DNA of 33,506 bases from the NCBI GenBank assembly GCA_024278765.1, contig JAJRSM010000022.1:1-33506 (forward strand). Reading direction: 5' to 3'. A program made the translations under genes and the position numbers. The notes under the pieces were generated by a model. That model saw only the letters and a program-made list of their open reading frames with translations, had not been told where the DNA came from and did no database searches. Within the stretch, counting starts at the first letter, position 1; every line of letters starts with the position of its first letter. This document shows, piece by piece, positions 16,645 to 24,202 of the stretch. The DNA is from Deltaproteobacteria bacterium. GTDB taxonomy: Bacteria > Desulfobacterota > GWC2-55-46 > DRQE01.

Positions 16645-17700
16645 TTATAAGAGTATTGAAAAGGATGCGAGCCAGATATCGGCGTTATCTATATCGTCAC
16701 TATCCGGGTCGGCAAAGTCGATGCTGCCGCTTGCTTTTTTATACTCCACCTTGAAGACGACCTGAGCAATCGGTTTGTAGACGGCTCCGAGACTCAGGGC
16801 TTTATATTTTCCGGCATTTTTACGTGCTCTGAAATATTCGTGTCTGAGTACAAAAAATATATTGTCTCGTAGAACTGGATGTGTGGCCTGAAGGTAGTAG
16901 CCATATTCTCTTGTCCAGCCGTCGCTTTTCATGTCAATGCGGCTATAGGTCAGCTCGCTGCTTATCTTAAGATCTTTGCGTTCATATTTGAATTCAAGGC
17001 CTGTAAGGTATACCTTGTCGTTTAGGTATAGCTCGGTGTAATAGGCTATTGGTATGCTTACCTCCAGGCTTGGAGAGGCGAGCCACTTAAGCCTTCCGCT
17101 ATAAAAGAGATGAGTTTTACGAAAGCCGGTACGTTCATTTATGCTCTCGTTGTTTTGTATTGTTAGGGAGTAGGTAAGGTCTTGTTCGCCATGTGTAAAG
17201 TCGCCAAAGAGTTGTGCGCCGGTTATAAACTCGGGGAAGGCCGCATAGGTGACAAGCGGGCGGGAGACGGTCCATGTCAGCGGATCTGCATGTAGTTCAT
17301 TCCACGAGCCTATGGGGGTGAGGAATTTTCCTAATCTGATATTCAGTTTTTCTTTGTAGAGGTGGTCTAGGTAGAGGCGTTCTATCTGCCAGTTTTCCTT
17401 TGTTGTTGTCTTGCCGTCTTCTTCTATTTCAAGGAAATGGGTGTTTTCAAACTCAGAGAAGATGCTGGTCTTCTCTCCCAGGTCGCCGTAGATAAAGATG
17501 CTCAGGTCTTCAAAGGTTATCTTTCTTTTTTTATTCCGGGCGTCCTCAAATTCTATGCTGGAGTAACCGCCGATGCGCAGCCTTGACTCGCCGACGGCTA
17601 AGCCCTGACCAAGTCTGTATTTGGAAGAAGAGTCCTCTACTCTCTCTGCTCCGATTGCGGGCGTACTCCATAGCAAAAAGGCAGATACTATGAGCAACAC
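16645..17700 (-). CDS. Outer-membrane beta-barrel, porin-like protein
   Basis: A 351-residue exported protein. A signal peptide (about 1-17, ending PAIGA) is followed by alternating hydrophobic and polar strands rich in aromatic residues, such as RIGGYSSIEFEDA, LSIFIYGDLGEKTSIFSEFE and YYLQATHPVLRDNIFFVLRH. The segment LYLDHLYKEKLNIRLGKFL resembles phosphate-selective porin O/P-type barrels. The start is uncertain: GTG at 17700 gives a good signal peptide but has no ribosome-binding site, and no ATG lies further upstream in frame. It is the first gene of the sensory operon behind a consensus sigma-70 promoter and may admit the signal molecule to the periplasm. Confidence 0.75.
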   Translation of the reverse strand: MLLIVSAFLLWSTPAIGAERVEDSSSKYRLGQGLAVGESRLRIGGYSSIEFEDARNKKRKITFEDLSIFIYGDLGEKTSIFSEFENTHFLEIEEDGKTTTKENWQIERLYLDHLYKEKLNIRLGKFLTPIGSWNELHADPLTWTVSRPLVTYAAFPEFITGAQLFGDFTHGEQDLTYSLTIQNNESINERTGFRKTHLFYSGRLKWLASPSLEVSIPIAYYTELYLNDKVYLTGLEFKYERKDLKISSELTYSRIDMKSDGWTREYGYYLQATHPVLRDNIFFVLRHEYFRARKNAGKYKALSLGAVYKPIAQVVFKVEYKKASGSIDFADPDSDDIDNADIWLASFSILL

Positions 17701-17856
17701 AATTGCTGGTAGCCTGAATGCAGGGGGGCTCGGCCTGTTAAAGAGATTGTTGAAGACATGGGACTCCGATATTTAATTGTGCTCTTGGATCTAGACCTCC
17801 AGAGAGGGTTATGGTTACCAGATAGGGCTCTAAGTTGTTTGTTTTAATTTTATCTT

Positions 17857-17885
17857 ATTATATGAATGGCGCGTAGTCATGTCAA
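17857..17885 (-). promoter_or_regulatory. Consensus sigma-70 promoter for the porin-kinase-activator operon
   Basis: On the minus strand TTGACA (17885-17880) and TATAAT (17862-17857) are separated by exactly 17 bases, a perfect match to the housekeeping consensus. Transcription would start near 17850 and give a leader of about 150 bases before the porin gene. No gene lies in 17701-17973. Confidence 0.85.
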
Positions 17886-17925
17886 CCGAAGTTATGGTCA
17901 GAGCTGCGACAGTGGGGGAGGTCTT

Positions 17926-17955
17926 TGTGTTTCTCTGCATACGCAAAGAAACACA
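17926..17955. other. Hairpin behind the M29 aminopeptidase gene
   Basis: Nine-base arms (TGTGTTTCT and AGAAACACA) with a 12-base loop lie 19 bases past the stop codon of the aminopeptidase gene. There is no T-run after the stem on the minus strand, so it may stabilise the mRNA end or be a weak terminator. Confidence 0.4.
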
Positions 17956-17973
17956 TGTCGGCTGCGCAGGTGC

Positions 17974-19092
17974 TTATATCAGTAGTTTTCCGTCTTTTAG
18001 CAGGGTCGTCTCTACTCCGTTGGTCTCTGCGATCATTGTCGGATTGTAAAAGACAAAGTCTTGATGAAAAGGGACTCGCACCTTGCCGCCGAAGGTCGAG
18101 TTATCGCCCAGAGCTATGTGTATTGTTCCGAGGATCTTCTCGCTCTCCAGGACGCTATCGGGGCGAGATGCCTTGTCGTTGGTTCCGACGCCGAGCTCTG
18201 CGATATTGCCACAGAGCGGGTTGTCGTCTATCGTTGCCTGAAGCTCTGCTGCATATGGTTCGTTGCCGGATACGGTTGTGGCACGACCGTCCTTTACCGT
18301 TATCGTAACAGGGGCCGTGAGCTCTCTGGTCGGCGACCAGGTCAGGACGAGCCTGCCATTGGCCGTGCCCTCTACAGGGGCGCAGAAGGCCTCGCCGGCC
18401 GGCAGGTTACTGAAGCTGCCGGGTTCTGTAAGGATTCCGGTATCGGGTTTTACAGGGCGACCTTTGATGGAGAAGCTTATGTCCGTGCCGTTGGGAGTGG
18501 TTATATGGATATTTTCGCCTTTGCCGAGGACCTCTGCGAGCTTTATTGTGCGCTCGGCGAGCTTTGGCCAGTCAGCCGTCATAACGCCGTCAAGCATAGG
18601 GGCCTCAAAGCTCGGCATGCTGGCGTACCTTACCCCTGCGCAGCGGGTTACTAGGTCTCTGAACTTTGTATGGCTTGTCGAGAAGTTCGCAAGCCCGACT
18701 ATCGCATCTATAGCCGTGGCATTCGCCTTTGTTACAATTTCTTCGGCCTTTTTAATGTCATCAGGTGTAGGTTCTTTGGCTAGAATCCTCGTAAAGCAGC
18801 CGCCATCTTTAAGCGCTGTGATTACATCTGCGCCAAGGGCCGCGACCCAGATAATCTCTGGCGGCTCTGTCCCGTTGTCTTTTGCAGCAGGGTAGTCTCT
18901 GAAGAGAACCGTAGCAAAGGCCTCTCCGGCCTTTGCTATCTGCTCGGCGACCTTGCTCATTGCTACGCGGCGGTGGCGTTGGTCGTCGGTGATATCCTCG
19001 TCGTCCCGGATACGGTCGGTAAATACAAGAACCCGTTCAGTTTTTTTGATTCCAAGGTTTACTTTGAATATATTATCAATCGCGCTCTGCAT
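17974..19092 (-). CDS. M29-family aminopeptidase
   Basis: A 372-residue metallo-aminopeptidase of the thermophilic M29 family, in the branch with LGTIHIALGDN. Family segments are seen in order: FEAPMLDGVMTADW, NLPAGEAFCAPVEG (with a metal-ligand Glu), AELGVGTN (Glu), GTIHIALGDN (His) and PFHQDFVF (His and Asp). It removes N-terminal residues from peptides and is probably cytoplasmic, as there is no signal peptide. The gene stands alone between the divergent glycine-cleavage genes and the sensory operon, with no sign of co-transcription. The start ATG gives a standard N-terminus. Confidence 0.88.
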   Translation of the reverse strand: MQSAIDNIFKVNLGIKKTERVLVFTDRIRDDEDITDDQRHRRVAMSKVAEQIAKAGEAFATVLFRDYPAAKDNGTEPPEIIWVAALGADVITALKDGGCFTRILAKEPTPDDIKKAEEIVTKANATAIDAIVGLANFSTSHTKFRDLVTRCAGVRYASMPSFEAPMLDGVMTADWPKLAERTIKLAEVLGKGENIHITTPNGTDISFSIKGRPVKPDTGILTEPGSFSNLPAGEAFCAPVEGTANGRLVLTWSPTRELTAPVTITVKDGRATTVSGNEPYAAELQATIDDNPLCGNIAELGVGTNDKASRPDSVLESEKILGTIHIALGDNSTFGGKVRVPFHQDFVFYNPTMIAETNGVETTLLKDGKLLI

Positions 19093-19133
19093 GGAGTGCC
19101 TCCGTACTTATCAATTGTTATAATTTGTTTTGC

Positions 19134-19168
19134 TGTCATTGCGAGGAGTGAAGCGACGAAGCAATCTC
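19134..19168. repeat. Dispersed palindromic repeat of the CATTGCGAGGAG...GAAGCAATCTC type
   Basis: The 35 bases begin TGTCATTGCGAGGAG and end GACGAAGCAATCTC, with arms that pair around GAAGCG. The same sequence type is scattered through the intergenic regions of many unrelated bacterial genomes, as I recall. It lies in the 302-base gap upstream of gcvT, which holds nothing else gene-like. Confidence 0.6.
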
Positions 19169-19305
19169 GTATCTTAAAGATATTTCTATTTAATATAGCT
19201 GCCTTATAGCTTGATGTCAATACCAGCAGGGTGATGTGTGCGCCTGTTTTTTGCTGGTTGGTAGGGGTAATCTTCTGGAGGTTCAGGTAGAGGTTCAGAA
19301 AAAAA

Positions 19306-19333
19306 TTGACATTGCATTGTACTTTGATAATAT
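19306..19333 (+). promoter_or_regulatory. Candidate sigma-70 promoter of the glycine-cleavage genes
   Basis: TTGACA (19306-19311) and TAATAT (19328-19333) are separated by 16 bases, about 60 bases before the gcvT start codon. The surrounding sequence is AT-rich. No glycine riboswitch was recognised in the leader. Confidence 0.5.
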
Positions 19334-19394
19334 TTTATAATCTTCCAAGGTCTTAAGTAAAAAAATGGGACATTAAAACTCAGGGTTATATTTT

Positions 19395-20498
19395 ATGAGA
19401 GCAACAAATGAACTTAGAAGGACGCCGCTTTACCAGGTGCATAAGGCACTTGGTGCGCGTATCGTAGACTTTGCCGGTTGGGAGATGCCCGTGCAGTACG
19501 CAGGGGTTATGGAAGAGCACAAGGCGGTGCGGTCATCTTGCGGAATCTTTGATGTAAGCCACATGGGAGAGATCGAGATCGCAGGGCCGAAGGCAGAGCA
19601 GGCCTGTAATATGGTAGCGACCAATAACGCAGAGAGATTGGTAGACGGGAAGTGCCAGTATACGATTATCTGTAATGAGTCTGGGATGGCCTTGGATGAT
19701 ACTATCCTTTATCGCATAAACTCGGAGAAATTTATTTTCTGCGTAAATGCATCAAATGTAGAGAAGATATATGACTGGCTATGTGCTCGGGTCGGTCAGG
19801 TCGCAAGTGTTATAGATCGCAGTTCGGAATACGGCTTGATTGCCTTTCAAGGGCCGAAGGCCCGTGGTGTTTTAGCTGACATTACCGAGGACGATACCTC
19901 TGTAATAAAGGGTTTTCACTTTGCCTTTGTCACGCTCTGCGGGGTGGAGGTAATGCTGTCACGTACGGGTTATACAGGCGAAGATGGTTTTGAGATCTTC
20001 TGCCCGGCAGCTAGTACGGCTAAGATCTGGAACGCCCTGATGCAGGCCGGATCTGACGAGGGGATTACCCCGGTTGGGCTTGGTGCTCGCGATACGCTAC
20101 GTCTGGAGATGGGGTACCCGCTATATGGGCATGAGCTTACCGAGGAGACGACCCCGGTGGAGGCTGGTCTTAAGCGATTTATCTCTGTTGATGGTGGCGA
20201 TTATTTTGGTAAAGAGGTTATAGCAGGACAGTTGGCAGGCGGTACTTTACGCAAGCTTGTTGGTATCGAGATGATAGATAAGGCGATACCGCGTGCCGGT
20301 TATCCGATCATGAAGGATGGCGTACAGGTTGGCGAGGTGACGAGCGGGACATTCTCTCCAACTCTTGAGCGGCCAATCGCTATGGCCTATCTGGAGTTAC
20401 CTGTAAGCGAGCCCGGTACAGAGGTATATATTAATCTGCGCGGAAAGATGCGAGCGGCGCGAGTAGCAAAATTGCCTTTTTATAGACGGTCAAAGTAG
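19395..20498 (+). CDS. gcvT: Glycine cleavage system T protein (aminomethyltransferase)
   Basis: Transfers the one-carbon unit from the lipoyl-bound aminomethyl group to tetrahydrofolate, releasing ammonia, in the cytoplasm. The 367-residue length is normal. Family segments include RRTPLYQVHKALGARIVDFAGWEMP, GIFDVSHMGEI, LIAFQGPKA, LSRTGYTGEDGFEIF and GARDTLRLEMGYPLYGHEL. The C-terminus has the GEVTSGTFSPTLERPIAMAY segment. All parts appear intact. The ribosome-binding site is weak (CAGGG). It is the first gene of a gcvT-H-PA-PB group. Confidence 0.97.
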   Translation: MRATNELRRTPLYQVHKALGARIVDFAGWEMPVQYAGVMEEHKAVRSSCGIFDVSHMGEIEIAGPKAEQACNMVATNNAERLVDGKCQYTIICNESGMALDDTILYRINSEKFIFCVNASNVEKIYDWLCARVGQVASVIDRSSEYGLIAFQGPKARGVLADITEDDTSVIKGFHFAFVTLCGVEVMLSRTGYTGEDGFEIFCPAASTAKIWNALMQAGSDEGITPVGLGARDTLRLEMGYPLYGHELTEETTPVEAGLKRFISVDGGDYFGKEVIAGQLAGGTLRKLVGIEMIDKAIPRAGYPIMKDGVQVGEVTSGTFSPTLERPIAMAYLELPVSEPGTEVYINLRGKMRAARVAKLPFYRRSK

Positions 20499-20652
20499 GC
20501 TCCCGGACCGGCTGGAATAAAAGAAGGGTCAGTCCGTAACAAGGGCTTTGATTTTTTCGGTCTTTTGTATATACTGTATAGATTCGTAGTCATAGTCATG
20601 TATTTTGACGCGCTAAATATTAAAATCAAAGAAACCAAAAGAGAGGTATTAT

Positions 20653-21039
20653 ATGGATTTTCCTCAGGATCTCAAGTACACAAAAGAGCATGAATGGGTT
20701 AAAGAAGAGGGTGGTTCGGTCGTAATCGGTGTTACTGATTACGCACAGGATTCGCTTGGAGATATCGTATATGTCGAGCTTCCTTCCGAAGGCGCGGATG
20801 TGACAAAGGACGAGCCTTTCGGTGTTGTTGAGTCGGTAAAGGCCGTCTCTGATCTTTATTCACCGGTAAGTGGAACAGTGCTTGAGGTAAATGATTCAAT
20901 TGTAGATAGCCCCGAGGTCATCAATGATGAGCCTTACGGTGATGCATGGATGCTTAAGATAGAGCTTGCCGAACCAAGTGAGCTTGACGGGCTTTTAAGC
21001 GTCGAAGAGTATAAGAATTATATAGAGGAAGAGAGTTAA
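20653..21039 (+). CDS. gcvH: Glycine cleavage system H protein
   Basis: The lipoylated shuttle that carries the aminomethyl group between the P and T proteins. It has 128 residues. The lipoyl site is Lys63 in VVESVKAVSDLYSP, and the sandwich-fold segments KEHEWVKEE and GVTDYAQDSLGDIVYVELP are clear. A 154-base gap separates it from gcvT, while gcvPA starts only two bases after it. A GAGAGG ribosome-binding sequence lies before the ATG. Confidence 0.97.
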   Translation: MDFPQDLKYTKEHEWVKEEGGSVVIGVTDYAQDSLGDIVYVELPSEGADVTKDEPFGVVESVKAVSDLYSPVSGTVLEVNDSIVDSPEVINDEPYGDAWMLKIELAEPSELDGLLSVEEYKNYIEEES

Positions 21040-21041
21040 AA

Positions 21042-22412
21042 TTGAGCATTCTTGGTCAACCCTACCTTCCGCATACCTCTGAAGAGATAGAGCATATCTG
21101 TAAGACTATCGGGGTGAAGTCCGTAGAAGAGCTTCTTCAGGTCTTTCCTGAGGAGCTAAGGCTCACTGGTGCGCTTGACTTACCCGGTGGCCTGAGCGAG
21201 CAAGAGGTTCTGGGGCTTCTAACCGAGCTTGCCTCAAAGAATACATCCCAAAATGATATTTCGTCTTTTCTCGGAGCAGGTGCGTATAACCATTACATAC
21301 CGGCTGCTGTTGGCAATATCACCTCGCGTTCCGAGTTTATCACCTCGTATACGCCGTATCAGCCGGAGATTAGCCAGGGCACATTGCAGGGGATCTTTGA
21401 GTACCAGTCCCTGATATGCCAGCTGACCGCGATGGACGTTGCAAACGCATCTTTGTATGATGGTGCCAGCGCTATGGCAGAGGCTGCCCTTATGGCGCGG
21501 CGTGTTACCCGGCGCGGAAAGGTCCTGGTAAGCTCTGCCGTACATCCAGAGTATAGGGAGACGACGGCGACCTATCTGAAGGGTACAGACGAGAGCCCGG
21601 TAGAGGTAGGATACTGTGCCAACTCGGGGGTGACTCTTTTTGAAGAGGTAGAAAAGAACTTTGATGACGATACGGCCTGTTTGGTAGTCCAGTATCCGAA
21701 TTTTTTTGGTGGCATAGAAGATATACAGGCTTTGGCCGAGTTGGTTCATAGCAAAAAAGGTCTTTTGGTAGTTGTTGTCTCCGAGGGTTTGTCAATGGGC
21801 GCACTCAGGCCGGCTGGCGAGCTTGGTGCTGATATCGTTGTTGGTGAGGCTCAGTCCTTTGGCAGCCCTCTTAGTTACGGCGGGCCGTATCTGGGCTTTA
21901 TGGGGGTTCGCCAGAAGCATCTGCGCCAGATGCCAGGGCGTGTTGCGGGGCAGACGCTAGATACAAATGGGCGGCGTAGCTATTGCCTGACGATGGCAAC
22001 GCGTGAGCAGCATATCCGCAGAGAGCGTGCGACCTCGAATATCTGTACCAATCAGGGGGTTGTTGCACTGACCTGCGCGATCTATCTGACGCTCCTTGGC
22101 AAAGGAGGGCTGATGAGGCTTGCACGCCTGAATATGGCAAAGGCGGCTTTTCTAAAGGAGCAACTTGCAAAGGTAGCTGGCATAAAGATAGCCTTTACCG
22201 CTCCGAACTTCAATGAATTCGTAATAAAATTGGAGACCGATCCAAAGGTCTTTTTAAAGGCATTGCTCGAAAAGGATATCGCAGGTGGTCTTGATCTGGG
22301 TAGGTTCTATCCGGAGCTCAAGAAACATATACTAGTTGTAGCGACCGAGATGAACTCCAGAGCCGAGATGGAGGCTTACGCCGCCGCCGCTGCGGAGCTT
22401 TTAAAGACCTAG
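21042..22412 (+). CDS. gcvPA: Glycine dehydrogenase (decarboxylating) subunit 1
   Basis: The N-terminal half of the P protein, which decarboxylates glycine with PLP, in the split form where two subunits replace one large chain. It has 456 residues. The N-terminus (LPHTSEEIEHICKTIGVKSVEELL), FLGAGAYNHYIPAAV, YTPYQPEISQGTLQ and the SYGGPYLGFM segment are typical. The start codon is TTG at 21042, two bases after the gcvH stop, with GGAAGAGAG just upstream. It forms a heterotetramer with the next gene's product. The PLP lysine is in the other subunit. Confidence 0.96.
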   Translation: MSILGQPYLPHTSEEIEHICKTIGVKSVEELLQVFPEELRLTGALDLPGGLSEQEVLGLLTELASKNTSQNDISSFLGAGAYNHYIPAAVGNITSRSEFITSYTPYQPEISQGTLQGIFEYQSLICQLTAMDVANASLYDGASAMAEAALMARRVTRRGKVLVSSAVHPEYRETTATYLKGTDESPVEVGYCANSGVTLFEEVEKNFDDDTACLVVQYPNFFGGIEDIQALAELVHSKKGLLVVVVSEGLSMGALRPAGELGADIVVGEAQSFGSPLSYGGPYLGFMGVRQKHLRQMPGRVAGQTLDTNGRRSYCLTMATREQHIRRERATSNICTNQGVVALTCAIYLTLLGKGGLMRLARLNMAKAAFLKEQLAKVAGIKIAFTAPNFNEFVIKLETDPKVFLKALLEKDIAGGLDLGRFYPELKKHILVVATEMNSRAEMEAYAAAAAELLKT

Positions 22413-22453
22413 ATTATTATTAAACTATAACCAAGACAACAACCGAGATAACA

Positions 22454-23926
22454 ATGGATAAAAATAGCAAGATAGAAAACCCGGCAGAGCCGCTTATTTT
22501 CGAGAGATCTTCTGCTGGCAGGGTCGGTGTTGAGCCGCCGTGCCTTGATGTGCCCGATATTGACGATGCGTCTTTTCCTCAGGGGCTCTTGCGCTCGGAT
22601 ATCGAAGGTTTTCCTGAGATAGGAGAGCCCGAGACGGTTAGGCACTTTACCAGATTATCGCAGCTTAACTTTGGCGTTGATACGGGTTTCTATCCGCTCG
22701 GTTCTTGTACGATGAAGTACAATCCTAAGATAAATGAGACTACGGCGGCACTTGCCGGTTTTGCCGGGTTGCATCCGTATCAGGACGAATCGCTTAGCCA
22801 GGGTGCGCTTGAGCTTATAAGTGAACTGGAAGAGTATCTGGTAGAGATAACCGGGATGGACGCTGTTACGCTTCAGCCCGCAGCCGGTGCGCAGGGCGAG
22901 CTCTGCGGTATGTTGATGATTGCTGAGTATTTTAAAGAAAAAGGCGAGACGCGTAAAAAGGTCCTTATCCCGGACACAGCGCACGGGACAAACCCTGCGA
23001 CCTGCCATCTGGCAGGCTTTGATGTCGTGCGCGTACAGACAGGGCAGGGCGGGGTGATAACGCCTGCCTGCGTCGAAGGGTTGATGGATGAGGATGTGGC
23101 GGCATTGATGCTGACCAATCCTAATACGCTTGGTTTATTTGAAGAAAATATAAAAGAGATCGCCGATATTATTCACGCAAAGGGCGGTATTGTATATTGC
23201 GACGGTGCAAATCTGAATGCCGTTATGGGACTGATGAAGCTTGGGGATATGGGGATAGACGTTGTGCAGCTAAACCTGCATAAGACATTTTCTACTCCTC
23301 ACGGCGGTGGCGGTCCGGGCTCCGGCCCTCTTGCCGTAAAGGGAATACTGGAGCCGTATCTGCCTGTACCGAGGGTGGTGAAGAAAGGCGATAAATATAG
23401 TCTGGACTACAATAAAGGAAAAAGTATAGGTCGGCTCAAGGCGTTTTACGGGCACTTCTCTATAATGGTCAGGGCCTATACATATATAAGGCGTATGGGG
23501 CCTGTGGGGCTTAGAAGCGTTAGCGAGCTTGCCATCCTTAATGCCAACTATATTAAAGAACGACTTAGAGAAGATTTTCATCTTCCTTACGACCGCACCT
23601 GCATGCATGAATGCGTCTTAAGTGATAAGTTTCAGAACGAGTACGATGTGACGACTCTGGATATGGCAAAGCGTCTTATTGATTATGGCTATCATCCACC
23701 AACGATATATTTTCCGCTGATCGTCCACGGTGCGATGATGATAGAGCCGACCGAGACCGAAGACCTACTCACCATCGATAGTTTTATCGATGCGATGCGC
23801 TCGATTGCTAGAGAGGCGCGTGAGACCCCGGCCCTTGTAAAGGGTGCGCCTTATAGCACAAAGACCTCGCGTGTCGATGAGACCCGCGCCGCCCGCACAC
23901 CAATACTACGCTGGATAGAGCAGTAG
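22454..23926 (+). CDS. gcvPB: Glycine dehydrogenase (decarboxylating) subunit 2
   Basis: The C-terminal, PLP-binding half of the P protein, 490 residues. The PLP lysine is Lys277 in NLHKTFSTPHGGGGPG, and LGSCTMKYNPKINE, TLQPAAGAQGE, PDTAHGTNPAT and NPNTLGLFE are all conserved segments. It starts 41 bases after gcvPA. No lipoamide dehydrogenase (L protein) or lipoate ligase gene is in the window, so these must be elsewhere. The last 76 bases overlap a small antisense reading frame. Confidence 0.96.
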   Translation: MDKNSKIENPAEPLIFERSSAGRVGVEPPCLDVPDIDDASFPQGLLRSDIEGFPEIGEPETVRHFTRLSQLNFGVDTGFYPLGSCTMKYNPKINETTAALAGFAGLHPYQDESLSQGALELISELEEYLVEITGMDAVTLQPAAGAQGELCGMLMIAEYFKEKGETRKKVLIPDTAHGTNPATCHLAGFDVVRVQTGQGGVITPACVEGLMDEDVAALMLTNPNTLGLFEENIKEIADIIHAKGGIVYCDGANLNAVMGLMKLGDMGIDVVQLNLHKTFSTPHGGGGPGSGPLAVKGILEPYLPVPRVVKKGDKYSLDYNKGKSIGRLKAFYGHFSIMVRAYTYIRRMGPVGLRSVSELAILNANYIKERLREDFHLPYDRTCMHECVLSDKFQNEYDVTTLDMAKRLIDYGYHPPTIYFPLIVHGAMMIEPTETEDLLTIDSFIDAMRSIAREARETPALVKGAPYSTKTSRVDETRAARTPILRWIEQ

Positions 23927-24042
23927 TCCATCTCCAGAGTATGTGCGAATTCAGGCTCTTCTTTTTTTACATAATCATATAAACAGTTAAGACATCTAAC
24001 GTCATCTTGATTACAGTCTCCGCCTAAGCAGTTATTGCTCAT
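23851..24042 (-). CDS. Small Cys-rich hypothetical protein, antisense overlap with gcvPB end
   Basis: I do not recognise the family. The 63-residue product begins MSNNCLGGDCNQDDVRCLNC, with Cys at 5, 10, 17, 20 and 41, a pattern that could bind a metal or iron-sulfur cluster. A good ribosome-binding site (GAGGTG, six bases before the ATG) supports it. About the last 25 codons lie opposite the 3' end of gcvPB, so that part may not be conserved and the gene could be a chance frame. Confidence 0.42.
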   Translation of the reverse strand: MSNNCLGGDCNQDDVRCLNCLYDYVKKEEPEFAHTLEMDYCSIQRSIGVRAARVSSTREVFVL

Positions 24043-24202
24043 CTCTTCACCTCGATTCCTTCAAATTCACACAAATTCACAAAGTGCATTGAAAAGTGCC
24101 GGGGCTTTACCGTCTTTGGCTTCTAAAGTGAGCCAGTGAAGGGTTTTCATGGCAACATACTACCCGATCTTTATTTTATTGGTTTTTGTTATTGAAGTAA
24201 AG

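Noticed and set aside
19200..19394. Glycine riboswitch before gcvT
   Set aside because: The conserved core of the glycine aptamer was not found; there is only an AT-rich leader and a promoter-like sequence.
20499..20652. Terminator or riboswitch between gcvT and gcvH
   Set aside because: Only an imperfect GGAC...GTCC pairing with a distant T-run is visible, too weak to list.
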